In this document: positions 23,734 through 32,636 of the stretch, in pieces | Position numbering within the stretch: the first letter of the stretch is position 1 | How the letters are laid out: every line of letters starts with the position of its first letter | Assembly (NCBI RefSeq): GCF_965363235.1 | Contig: NC_134848.1 | Location: 65,476,681 to 65,540,680 of the forward strand | DNA length: 64,000 nucleotides | Source of the DNA: Mytilus galloprovincialis | Taxonomy: Eukaryota > Mollusca > Bivalvia > Mytilida > Mytilidae | Reading direction: 5' to 3' | Program-made: the position numbers and the translations under genes | Notes under the pieces: model-generated | What the model was told of the DNA's origin: nothing | The model's input: only the letters and a program-made list of their open reading frames with translations | Database searches by the model: none

Positions 23734-23988
23734 TTGTATATTGTTAGACTGTATCCTTTTATTTGTTAATATCTTTCATTGATGACAAATGTGCATACAA
23801 ACATTTTAAATCATATTTATACGTCATAATACTTTGTGCTTAAACTAAATCATTTAGTCCATAAATCTGTCTTACCTGCTTTCGAATGAATGATTAAATT
23901 ACTGAATTATTCTGAGAACATATTATATTTAATACTTACCAAAAGTATAAGTTATTGCAACAAATAAAAAGCTACTAGATAACTTCAT
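15956..23988 (-). CDS. Secreted FAMeT-domain plus PAN/apple protein, 3 exons, 269 aa
   Basis: Exons on the minus strand: 23988-23940, 17441-16947 and 16221-15956. Introns are GT-AG and both are phase 1, with continuous frame. Residues 1-17 are a signal peptide (MKLSSSFLFVAITYTFG). Exon 2 carries a domain of the farnesoic-acid-O-methyltransferase (FAMeT) type at about residues 20-178: it has the YLLFSIKACDNVFMLLS strand, FLEIVFGGNSN, FNLSWPSDDRFVLL and a terminal SGWGNDATW. Despite the name this fold is usually a non-enzymatic extracellular module. Exon 3 encodes a PAN/apple module with Cys212, 216, 222, 234 and 257. The pairing suggests a secreted binding or matrix protein; function is inference. 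The last exon has a possible alternative donor (GCA|GTAAGA) after KCLQG, and no good AATAAA follows the stop, so a longer tail cannot be excluded. Intron 1 (6.5 kb) is packed with repeats. Confidence 0.83.
16440..16620 (-). repeat. Dispersed mussel repeat, family 2 (reverse, diverged), in intron 2
   Basis: Contains 'gttgaaggctttactttgaa', 'ggatggagagttgtc' and 'cactcataacac', matching 45315-45608. It lies in the intron between exons 2 and 3 of the FAMeT/PAN gene. Confidence 0.6.
17559..17810 (+). repeat. Dispersed mussel repeat, family 1, in intron 1
   Basis: A long copy running from 'tttataaatttactgtttac' through 'gctcttcaacttctcac' to the conserved 'gagcgtcactga' and 'cgcgcgtctggcgtatata' end. 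Confidence 0.75.
17826..17967. repeat. Direct tandem duplication, 71-bp period
   Basis: The segment beginning 'taggctatttattttctc' and ending 'gttgtctcattgtcaat' is present twice in a row with two or three substitutions. It lies in intron 1 of the FAMeT/PAN gene. Confidence 0.9.
17968..19444. other. Intron 1 sequence, nothing recognised
   Basis: AT-rich sequence without supported exons or a clear repeat. Open frames at 18241-18468 and 18630-18857 have no domain. Confidence 0.4.
19445..19560 (+). mobile_element. LINE 3'-tail fragment
   Basis: The stretch 'ggagacggatttatat', 'ttgtttccgaatcct' and 'aatattgtttaaactaa' matches the 3' end of the LINE at 42190-42310, including the terminal 'gtttaaactaa'. 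It is a very short 5'-truncated copy. Confidence 0.65.
19580..19790 (+). repeat. Dispersed mussel repeat, family 3
   Basis: Shares 'ataaactgacaacaccatgg', the 'acacggtccccacac' segment and 'ccacatgtggcacccttcg' with 7670-7925 and 54200-54385. The reverse-strand frames covering it are artefacts. Confidence 0.7.
20560..20835 (+). repeat. Dispersed mussel repeat, family 2
   Basis: Carries 'gaggtatgattgtctattag', 'ataggtcaccttacggcctt', 'caacaatgaccat' and 'ccgacatgacaaatg', as in 32037-32316 and 55254-55440. Noncoding. Confidence 0.7.
21247..21363. repeat. Foldback element, 28-bp inverted repeat
   Basis: Arms 21247-21274 and 21336-21363 are reverse complements at 27 of 28 positions ('gaaagtggccgcattcgtg' against its complement), separated by 61 bp. 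GC-rich arms stand out from the AT-rich intron. No transposase is nearby, so it is a nonautonomous inverted-repeat element or a hairpin. Confidence 0.85.
21875..21960 (-). repeat. Dispersed mussel repeat, family 3 (reverse)
   Basis: Contains 'aagtttttggtggggttt' and 'gctcagtctttt', the reverse of the family 3 copies. It ends just before the Penelope-like open frame. Confidence 0.55.
22021..23292 (+). CDS. Penelope-like retroelement reverse transcriptase/GIY-YIG endonuclease, 5'-truncated
   Basis: A 423-codon intact frame. The reading frame continues upstream to about 21970 without a convincing ATG, so the element is 5'-truncated inside the reverse transcriptase. Visible reverse transcriptase motifs are QIDGTSMGTKMAPSFAN (residues about 20-36, motif B region) and the catalytic FIDDI (about 60-64, usually YIDDI). 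A thumb and linker follow, with SLKEIFPSPPVIAYRRPKN at about 240-258, then a cysteine cluster near 276-290 (CYKQCGRSNCKCC), then the GIY-YIG half-motifs SIY (about 320) and YVGET (about 332) with the downstream NIRLNNHRS. This architecture defines Penelope-like elements. It sits on the plus strand inside intron 1 of the minus-strand FAMeT/PAN gene. Without its 5' half it cannot move alone. Confidence 0.9.
   Translation: MLKLVLENNNFIFNDKHFLQIDGTSMGTKMAPSFANIFMGDLEERILLSVPYKPLSWLRFIDDIDMKWNDTAEHLQDFLDHCNQFHHSIKFTSEFSSEKIAFLDTTTFVKNGVMTTDLHTKKTDKHQFLSPKSCHPKHCSRSIPYSQAIRLKRICSSESKLNYRLGQLKTQLKSRGYKTKNITDAFDKAQEKDRASLMEYKDKTTRADRIPFVVTFHPDLTNISSTIRKHWRLIENDSSLKEIFPSPPVIAYRRPKNLKDILVTSKVKKQETSKFGCYKQCGRSNCKCCKAANTDHSFSSTVTKQRYNIYVTSNCKTENSIYILTCGTCKLQYVGETETTFNIRLNNHRSFYTKGRNCPITRHLLRTGHTFDNITFQIIEVNQNWDFETRKQRERFWMHQLRTLEPDGLNERDEKQFYPKPKE
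23478..23525 (+). ncRNA. Hammerhead-ribozyme-like hairpin downstream of the Penelope-like frame
   Basis: Plus strand reads CCCGATGA, then GCTAA-loop-TTAGC, a 5-bp stem, then GAAA and TATT...AATAT, which can form stem III. Against the hammerhead consensus CTGATGA-stem II-GAAA only one core base differs (C for the first T). A matching stem I is not obvious, so activity is uncertain. Position about 190 bp after the endonuclease stop fits the terminal repeats of Penelope-like elements, where such ribozymes are documented. Confidence 0.5.
23682..23732. repeat. (TA)n microsatellite
   Basis: About 25 uninterrupted TA units in intron 1 of the FAMeT/PAN gene, downstream of the Penelope-like copy. Similar but shorter TA tracts flank the other Penelope-like debris at 12207-12238 and 13786-13805. 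Confidence 0.95.
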
Positions 23989-25065
23989 ATTTCTTTATCC
24001 TGTCCAATACATCATAAACCTATGCAGTAAGCCTCGCTACGTTACTTGTTTTTAACGGACAAACGCTATCCAATCACGTTAGGTGTATTCAAAACCTAAT
24101 ACAGTAATTTCAATACCATCTTTAATACTGCGGTTTGTTTGGTTAGTATAGCACCGACGTCTTAAATTAAAAAATAATATAACAATGAACTATTTCTGTA
24201 TGTGATTATATATACGGATTAGTAGTCGCTGCATGTGCATTTTCTTCCTTGTTGTCACATCAAAAGATCCATAAGGGTTCCTAATTATCTTGTATGACTA
24301 ATATATTCACGATTTCATAAAATAAAATAAAATTATGCAATAACTTCTTAATATTTTTTAACTTTACGCAATCAAATAGTGTTTTTAACAATTTTCAGTT
24401 TGTTACAATCGAACAAATGTTATATAAATCATGGACGGTATTCATTATATCAGTTTTTCTGCTTCAATAAATACACTATGTCATCTTCATTATTGATAGA
24501 AATCAGAAATACAGCAATCGAAAGCAAAAATTGAACTGTTCTGTTGTCTATTGAATTAAGTTTCTAAAAAAGTTGGGGTTTCTCAATTTTTAGTTTAATT
24601 AGTTTAATTAGTCCTTTGTGAATTATTGTTTGGAAATACTTTTGTTGTAGTTTGAATGTAGTTTTGTCTCTCCTTTGATCTTATGGCCAGGGATGTGTCT
24701 TTCCTTTGTTTGACTGTGGTTTTCTCTCTCCTCCCTTTGTCTTAGGACTGTAATTTTGTCACTTCTTCTTTTGTCTTTTGACGGTGTTTTTGTCTCTCCT
24801 TCTTTTGCCTTTTTATGCGGTTTTGCGGCTCCCTCTTCGTGTCTTGACTGAGCTTTTATCTCTCCTTTTTTATGACGATTTGTTTTTGTCTTTCCTTCTT
24901 ATTTCTTTTGACTGGTTTTGTACATTTGACCTGTACCAAGTCAGGAATATGACAGTTCTTGTCCCTTCGTTTTTGATGCGTTTTGTTATTTGATTTTGAT
25001 ATGTGATTATGGACTTTCCGAATTGATTTTCCTCTAAGTTCAGTATTTTTGGGATTTTACTTTTT
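23989..25065. other. Intergenic; pyrimidine-rich stretch and family 4 repeat
   Basis: No gene is supported upstream of the FAMeT/PAN start. Bases 24655-24910 are strongly pyrimidine-rich on the plus strand, with degenerate 'ttttgtctctccttc' units about 40-60 bp apart. Bases 24915-25060 are a reverse copy of dispersed family 4 ('gacctgtaccaagtcagg'). Confidence 0.5.
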
Positions 25066-26144
25066 ATGAGAACATCTAATGAATCACGAGACAATCTGAT
25101 GAAACAAGAGGAAATCTGATAAATCATGAGAAAATTTGATGAATCATAAAGAAATTTTATGCGTCATGAGGAAATCTGATGAATCATGAGGAAATTTTAT
25201 CAGTCATTAGGACATGTGAAGAAATGGTCAGAAAAAAATAACGTTTTGCGATGAGATTATTAATTATAACGTCAATACCATGCACTATTGAAAATATTTT
25301 TTCAAAACGAATTGAACATTTTGAGGAAAAGGGAATGGATTTTATTATTTGATTTCGAGTCTTGCTTTTTTTTTAGAATATTTATTAATTTTTGTCTTTA
25401 CAAGTTTTTATCTATAAAAAAAAATCACCTGGACCTAGCTATGATATCCGATATTTTGACATCTTTCTTTGAAAAGAAATAATCAATGAGAAGCTGCTTT
25501 CTTAATTTCAAGAATCTGTTGGTTACGGTTTAATACCAATATTTCTATTTACTGTTTTGTCGATACCCGGATCAGGTTAAATTAGTTGATTGATAATCAA
25601 TCTTAATTCTTAATCTAACCGAATGTAACAAAGTTGATTGATGGACGCTAAATTTATATTTTTATTTACAGATGAAAAAAATACAGTTTTTTACTGCCAA
25701 AATCTGCAAAGACATTTTATTGAAAAGAAAATGTATTTGATATTGCTAATTTAAGTGTACATAATGTATATACATTTTATATAGTCTCTCATAACTCTCT
25801 TATATGTTTTATGTTATGTTTTTTTTAACTATTTGTATGTTTTATAAAATGAAGTGGTAAGACTTATATATATTGTTTTGTGTTGTGTTGTCTTGATTTT
25901 CGATTTTAATATGACCTCAAATTGAGTTAAGCAATTACAACATCTTCAACAAAGAAAATAACAGAAAAGCGATTGAAAACAATGCTCTTCGTCTGGCGTT
26001 TATTCAAAATACAAAATGTAATCATGGTATCTATTATGAGTTTATTTACAACCACTGGGTCGATGCCGCTGCTGGTGGAGTTTTAATTCCCGAGGGTATA
26101 ACTAGCCCAGTAGTCAGTACTTCTGTGCTGACATGAATTATCAT

Positions 26145-26412
26145 TGATATGGTCCTATTTATAAATTTACTGTTTATAAAATTTAGAATTTTTGAAATAC
26201 TAAGGCTTTTCTACCTCAGGAATAGATTACCTTAGCTGTATCTGGCACAACTTTTAGGAATTTTGGTCCTCTATGCTCTTCAACTTCGTACTTATTTTAG
26301 CCTTTTAAACTTTTGTGGATTCGAGCGTCACTGATGAATCTTTTGTAGACAAAACGCGCGTCTGAAACGCGCGTCTGGCGTATATACAAAATGTAATCCT
26401 GGTATCTATGAC
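26145..26412 (+). repeat. Dispersed mussel repeat, family 1 (in duplication A)
   Basis: A full-length copy with 'gctcttcaacttcgtac', 'gagcgtcactgatgaatc' and a doubled 'aaacgcgcgtctg' end. Its counterparts in duplication B are at 36090-36370 and 37205-37465. Confidence 0.8.
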
Positions 26413-26439
26413 GTGTTTATTTTCATATAGCATTTTAAG

Positions 26440-26660
26440 AATAGCTCACAGTAGATGTGCAGATCGATTGACAGAATAGCTCTTAGTTGATGTACAGACC
26501 GATTGACAGAATAGCTCTCAGTAGATGTTCAGACCGATTGACAGAATTTCTCAAAGTAGATGTGCAGTCCGATTGACAGAATAGCTCTCAGTAGATTTGC
26601 AGACCGATTTAAAGAATAGCTCTTAGTAGATGTGCAGGCCGATTGACAGAATAATAGAAT
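26440..26660 (+). repeat. 36-bp minisatellite in duplication A
   Basis: About six copies of a 36-bp unit of the form 'gaatagctctcagtagatg' plus 'tgcagaccgattgaca'. The same array occurs at 36395-36560 and 37490-37770. Confidence 0.9.
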
Positions 26661-27570
26661 TATCAATAATAAAAATATTCATTTCATTTTAAAAGCTTTG
26701 CATTCAGGTTGCATGTCCGCAGATGATTTATGACTTGTTTCTTTATAAAAAAATTTTAACATCATAATAGTTTTACATTATTCCTGAACACACTGGTTAA
26801 GGAAACAAAGCTTACAGAATTATACAATTTCATATTTCTTCTGGAAGGTGCATAGACATCTACAGTTGTATGATGAAAGAGACATAACTTATGTATGTGT
26901 TATTATCGTAGGCAAGTCAATCAAAAAGATACATATACAAATGACAGTTCTAATAAATTATTTATCGTTTTTGACTTGATTCTTAATAATGACTTTGTCA
27001 ATTTTGGTATTTATCTTATGTTGAATAATTATTGTCACGTCTTTGTTTCTTAATTCGGACATATGTACTCATTAGTTTCAATTTTAAAACTGGTGTGCTA
27101 ATACTTCAAACGATTTAAGAAGCAATAACGTCAACCGATTTGAATAATTGGCTAAGATAAAAAAGAAAACTTTTGTTGGTTATAGCTTATATTGGACAGA
27201 TAATTATCGATAACGATAATCAATCTTGAGAATTGTCAAATAAAGAAAGAAAATAAATATTAGTGAAGTGTTTCTTTCGAGCTTTGTGGTTTTTATTTCA
27301 ATTAACAAATAATCTATTTACTTGAACAATATAATAGAAATTCTATTTACTTGAACAATATAATATAAATTCTATGTCCTTGCTCCACATTTTTGTGGAT
27401 TATACAAGCCATTGTGTTTACTGGATACGACAGAGAATGCAGATTATACAGGATTCGAGAAACTTACTTAAATAACACATTAATCGCTCTGAAGTCACAG
27501 TGTTGTGTAGTTATAAGATACAAATTACAAAAATACCGAAATTAAGTCAGTGTACTAAGTGTGCATTTGA

Positions 27571-27845
27571 CAAATTCATTTCTCAACAGAAGTTATCTAA
27601 ACTTAAAAGATAAAAATGCGAAGATAAAGAACATTGAACAAAAATTAAAAACAAATTAAAAGTGAACTTTAATGATAACGGAGGAATATCTTTGAAATAA
27701 GAGGAAACAAATTCATTTCTCAACAGAAGTTATCTAAAATTAAAAGATAAAAATGCGAAGATTAAGAACATTGAACAAAAATTAAAAACAAATTAAAAGT
27801 GAACTTCAATGATAACGGAGGAATATCTTTGCAATAAGAGGAAAT
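27571..27845. repeat. Direct tandem duplication, 137-bp period
   Basis: The segment from 'caaattcatttctcaacag' to 'tctttg.aataagaggaaa' is present twice here and only once in duplication copy B (from 38676), so this tandem step happened after, or was lost since, the larger duplication. Confidence 0.9.
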
Positions 27846-28420
27846 ATTACTCTCACATTTTACAAATTTTAGTCGCATGACAAATTTTAAAGAAGCAATG
27901 GTTAGAGAATACCATGCATAAAAATGTACCTGCTACATGTACAAGCCTAGGAACTGTATTGGTTTTTTAAATGAAGTGGCGCAGAAGTAGCATTGGCGCA
28001 AATAAGTTGTGGCGCAAATGAGTTCATTTTTTGGCGCAAAAAGATATCGCCCAAACGTTGTACAGCAGAAAAGCTGATTGAACATTAGTTAGAATTTGTC
28101 ACGCCCTCATGAATGGGCGTACGTCCTATGAAATAACTTTAGCAAGCTTCCATTGCAATTATTTTACGCACAAGAAACTGTATTGTCTTAACACAACAAC
28201 AAAAATAATTCAGTCTATTTTGCGTTAAACGTGAAATGAAGCCACAGATTCGTAATTTTCAAAAATAGTTCACTTTCGGTTGATAAAATGTAGAAAGTCT
28301 GAATAGAAATATATCAATTATGTCCAGTGTGCGTTTAAAAACGGGCTTTATTTTGACATTTTGAGATACTAAGAACTTGTTTTAAGTGTAAAGAATTTTA
28401 GAGGTCAATATGACTTTTAA

Positions 28421-29945
28421 TCAGTTGGATTTTCAATTTTAATAAAAGATGTGTTTGGTGTTCTTCTTTTCTTTGAATTCATATCATTATTCTTTCATAT
28501 TTCTCATTTTCTTTTGAAATGTTTGTTTGAAGATGAATAATTTAACATTTTTATACTTAACATTTAACATTTTACTCTGGGTTTATAAATATCATTGAAA
28601 GTACAACATCTAACAAGCGATAAACATTGCTAGAAGAAAATGAGCCACTCTTCTTAAGGTTGAGATGGAATATGTTCGTTATTAGATTTTATCAGTTTAA
28701 CACTCGAAATCCCTAATACCGTCAAATGACAAGCACGAAAAGTGGCGAAACTGAACTTCCAACAGCGGGTGATGATTTCTAATCATGCAATATTTTTGCA
28801 ACGGATTTTTTAAATGCAATGTAAAATTTACTTATATAGACATTTTGTATCCCGAATTACTTCTTTGTTAAAACTATAATGCACTATTTCATGGTACACC
28901 AACCGAGAAGTAAAATGAAATATGGTAATTGTTTCATGATATGTTTAAGCCATCATTTGTGACTTTCCTGTTGATCGTTTAAAATACTGCACAATAATGA
29001 ATTAACATATACGTTTATACACGAGCTTTAGAATGATCGTGATCGCATAATGTAATGGACTAATTTCATTATTTTCTACTGTCACCCTTTAATAACCGAT
29101 GGGCATTCCACTCCCTTTTGAAATCGAATATGAAGTCATATGCACGAAATTGTTTGTCTGACGTAAAAATACGTAGTCTCATATATCACGGCTACATTGA
29201 CACACACAGTGCACTGATTCTAAATAATATTTTTTACGTTTTAAACTGCGTTTTTAGAAAAAGAGACTTTATAACTATATATTACAATAAGCATATTTAA
29301 AGTACGTCGACATGCCGCTGATTTTATGAAGGCATGTCAAACTGTCACTTCTACTAGTATCAAATCAACGGTTCTATCGCACAGAGAAGCTCGAAACAAT
29401 TTGATTTATAAAATGACATTGTCATAGTTTTAGGACACTGTTGTTATCTGTATCAACATCAAAGAGTATTGTACTTTATTGTCGGTTTTGTGGACAGCTG
29501 ATTCGAAATAATGTCGATTTCGACAACGAGCTTTGAAACCGCAGAGAAAAAGTTAAGTGCGACTTTATCCACTAGCAACACATGTCCACAAACTGTGACA
29601 AAACTTCGGGTACATGCGGATCCCTTCTGCCTATAAGACGGCTGACATTTTCTTCATTATGACCTAGAATTATTTTCGACTTTGCCGTCTTATTTCTAAA
29701 ATTACGTCGTTGATGATCTAATCACTACAACGTTTTTTTTCAAAATATTCGTTCCCGTGATTATTTCAAATTTCACCAAGGTCTCTTCTCAGGATATAAG
29801 CCATCTGTCTGGCGGGCTTTTACGTCCAGTGTTTTACTCCTCTGATGTCATACAAAAAAACATTTTCAGAAATGGAGTATTAAAAAGACAGGCGACGCAT
29901 ATATGCAAAGATCTCATTCTTGTATTTTCTATTTAAATTATATCA
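28421..29945. other. Block private to duplication copy A
   Basis: Aligning copies A and B at 'gtcaatatgacttttaa' and 'aaaaggcaatgtaaaa' leaves about 1.5 kb in A with no counterpart in B. No coding domain, terminal inverted repeat or target-site duplication is evident. The frame 29118-29300 has no recognised domain. Confidence 0.6.
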
Positions 29946-30199
29946 AAAAGGCAATGTAAAACCAAACAATATTTTATCCTTAACGTCTGTACTATGTTGT
30001 GCAGTCATAATCTAACTAATTATTAGAACGGATGTGATAATCTATACTTGCGTATAATATCCATTTCACCCCGATAGTACAGTGGATTATTATAGTCCCT
30101 AAGTGGCCTATTGCCACAAAAAATATTAATACTGCTCCCTATAAATAAACATATATGGGTGGCGTGCGTATTTGTTTACAAATCAACCATTTAAAATAT

Positions 30200-30265
30200 G
30201 TCCTAAAGTTAGGACCATCCGAAGACTATCTTAAGACACCTAAACAGGTGTCCTAAAGTTAGGAC
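30200..30265. repeat. Pair of 16-bp perfect palindromes 50 bp apart
   Basis: GTCCTAAAGTTAGGAC occurs at 30200-30215 and 30250-30265. Between them lie CTTAAG and 'cacctaaacaggtg', also palindromic. Copy B keeps one (GTCCTAACGTTAGGAC at 40208-40223) and a decayed second. Confidence 0.8.
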
Positions 30266-30272
30266 GATTACT

Positions 30273-30480
30273 ATAGTTATCAAAGGTACCAGGATTATAA
30301 TTAAGTACGCCAGACGCGCGTTTCGTCTACATAAGACTCATCAGTGACGCTCATATCAATATATTTATAAAGACAAACACGTACAAAGTTAAAGAGCATT
30401 GAGGATCCAAAATTCCAAAAAGTTGTGCCAAATACGGCTCAGGTAATCTATGCCTGGGATAAGAAAATCCTTAGTTTTTC
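30273..30480 (-). repeat. Dispersed mussel repeat, family 1 (reverse, duplication A)
   Basis: Reverse copy: 'atcaaaggtaccaggattat', 'cgccagacgcgcgtttcgtc' and 'tgacgctc' in this order, down to 'gttgtgccaaatacgg'. Its counterpart in copy B is 40275-40500. Confidence 0.75.
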
Positions 30481-30789
30481 GATAAATTCAATGTTTTGTA
30501 CTATGACTTTTCCTAATTTACGACATGTTTGATAAACCCACTTAGGACCAAGATACGTCCTAGTTCTAAGAGCGTTTCGATAAACAGGCCCCTGGTACTA
30601 CTGTCGGTACAATGGTTTAAAAGGATGAGTTACAGATCACGTTTCGTCTCCGTTTCGGTTGACCATTATTTATGTCCTTGCACATAGAAATTGAAATAGA
30701 AACAGTAAATTATATATAAATATACTAAATAAATAAATGATTTGGAAAATACATTGAAGGTATAAAAAGTCATGAGAATTCCGAATGCA

Positions 30790-30960
30790 ATTAGGTTATA
30801 TCCGGGCACTCTGGTTCTAAACCTTGGTTCCATCTGGGTTTTCTGGTTCTGAACCTTGGTTCATTGGTTCGAAACCATGGTAACTGGTTCAACATCCGGG
30901 TTGTTTGGTTAAGGCAACCCAAATTTTTGGTTCCATCTGGGTTCTATTCTAGAACATTCT
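30790..30960. repeat. Degenerate 'ggttc' repeat
   Basis: A short stretch built of diverged units such as 'ggttctaaaccttggttcc', 'ggttctgaaccttggttc' and 'ggttcgaaaccatgg', partly palindromic. It lies just past the end of duplication A. Confidence 0.7.
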
Positions 30961-31265
30961 AATATTCCCGTTGAACATAACAGAAGATAACCGCAAGTCT
31001 CCGAATAAAAAGGTAAAGTAGGTCAAAGACGCTAAAATTATTTTATAACATTAAACATTTTAGCATCGACGGTAAAGGAAGCTATAAGGTATTTATCTTC
31101 TCATTTTAATTATTTTGATAAGGAAACTAGATAAAAATAAAGCATCGTATAGATTTTTAAAACAAACCGAAGTATACAGTATATCGAACATCCTTTTATT
31201 TAATTCAGTCATTTTTTTTTATTTTTTTTTCCTTTACTCATCCCTTATTTAAGTAAATATGTCTA

Positions 31266-31395
31266 GACAGTGGCGGATCCAGAACTTTTCCTAAGGGGGC
31301 CCGCTCCAGTCATGCTTCAATGATTCCCTATATAATCAACCAGATTTTCCCCACAAAGGGTTTGGGGGGAGCCCCCTGGATCCACCTTTGCTAGA
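31266..31395. mobile_element. MITE-like element with 15-bp imperfect inverted ends
   Basis: The left end CAGTGGCGGATCCAG and the right end (reverse complement CAAAGGTGGATCCAG) match at 12 of 15 positions, with 'ctaga' flanking both sides as a possible target-site duplication. The G+C-rich inside ('gggggcccgc', 'ggggggagccccc') is typical of a widespread nonautonomous DNA element family. Confidence 0.65.
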
Positions 31396-32036
31396 AGTTT
31401 TAATACCACCCAATTAGGACATGTTGTTTATATGGCTAACGATATGTGCATCTAGCCACTTGACCAGTTGACGACTTGCACATATATTTGATTGCACATT
31501 TATTATCAAGTTCGACTGAATTTTATTTTAATTGATGGATTTTTAATAATGTCAGATTTGAAAGAAATACATGTGAAGTATATGTTAGAAATCTTTTTGT
31601 TCAAAACAGAATGTTAAAAGACATATAAAGGAAAGTTATGATCGATAAGTTGGTAAGCTTTAATTATTTGGAAAAAAGTTATAAAATATAATAAAATGTA
31701 TAATTATGTACAATAAATTTGTCAAATTTGATACTCATTCAGTCGTTGTGTAGGGCATGCATATAATCATTCGGCCAAAAATAAAGAAATCAAGATTAAG
31801 ATTGAATATTTTTATAATAAAATTAAGTGCACATGTGTTAATGACGGTGCTAGTGGGATGTGTATCACCAGTACAATAGAAAGAACTTCTGTGTTGGCGC
31901 CATGATTTAGGAACATAAAGACTTACACTAGTCCGTCTTCCCGAATGTCCCATAAAACGGCTTCTGCTCTTCTTACTTTAGTTTGCCTCAATTAAATACT
32001 TCAAAACTTATACACAATATATAAAAGAAGCTGATG
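31396..32036. other. Intergenic, unassigned
   Basis: No gene could be established. A minus-strand frame at 31735-31953 begins MGHSGRRTSVSLYVPKSW and contains a donor-like site (AGT|GTAAGTC), but no domain and no linked exon were found. Confidence 0.35.
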
Positions 32037-32636
32037 CATGAGTGCCAATGAGAACTCTCCACAAGAGACTAAATGACACAGAAATTAACAATTATACAAT
32101 GTAGCCTAGGTCACCACACGGTCTTCAACAATGAGCAAGGTTCATACCGCAAAGTCAACTATTAAAGGCATCGACATGACAAATGTTAAACAATTCAAAC
32201 GAGAAAACAAACGGTCTAATTTACGTACAAAAAAAAACGAAAAACAAGATAAGCACGTGCATATAAAATAAGGCGGGGTTAAAAATGTTAGCGGGATCCC
32301 AACCCTCCCCCGTATGTGGCATGAGTGCCAATAAGAACTCTCCACAAAAGACTAGATCACACAAACACTAACAACTATGGGTCATATGCAGCTTTCAACA
32401 ATGAGCATAGTCAATACCGCATATAGTCAGCAATAAAAGGCACTGAAATGACATTGTAAAACAATATTCAAACGAGAAAATAAACGAACAAATTTATGTA
32501 CAAAAAATGAACGAAAAACAAGTATGTAACACATAAAAAACGACATTCATTGAATTACAGGCTCCTGACTTACCACAAGCACATACATACCGCATAAGGC
32601 GGGGTTGAACATGTAAGCGGGATCCCCACCTCAACA
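32037..32636 (+). repeat. Two tandem copies of dispersed mussel repeat, family 2
   Basis: Copies at about 32037-32316 and 32319-32636 share 'gcatgagtgccaat', 'agaactctccaca', 'tcaacaatgagca', 'caaacgagaaaa', 'aaggcggggtt' and 'gcgggatccc'. Each is about 280-320 bp and noncoding. Frames here on the minus strand are artefacts. Confidence 0.8.

Larger units (their letters stand above)
25066..30710. repeat. Segmental duplication, copy A
   Basis: Collinear with 35046-40720 over most of its length. It starts inside a 20-21-bp 'tcatgaggaaatctgatgaa' array (25066-25215) and ends at 'tgaaatagaaacagtaaat'. Between copies, A lacks a tandem repeat of about 1.1 kb that B has, and carries a private block of about 1.5 kb at 28421-29945. 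Offsets measured at the two ends are 9980 and about 10007. No protein gene is recognised in it. Confidence 0.85.

Noticed and set aside
30866..30880. tRNA B-box (GGTTCGAAACC) suggesting a tRNA gene
   Set aside because: It lies in a stretch of diverged 'ggttc' repeats with no box A at the right distance and no cloverleaf.
31735..31953. Coding exon starting MGHSGRRTS
   Set aside because: One donor-like site only; no domain, no acceptor-side partner and no homologous exon in the window.
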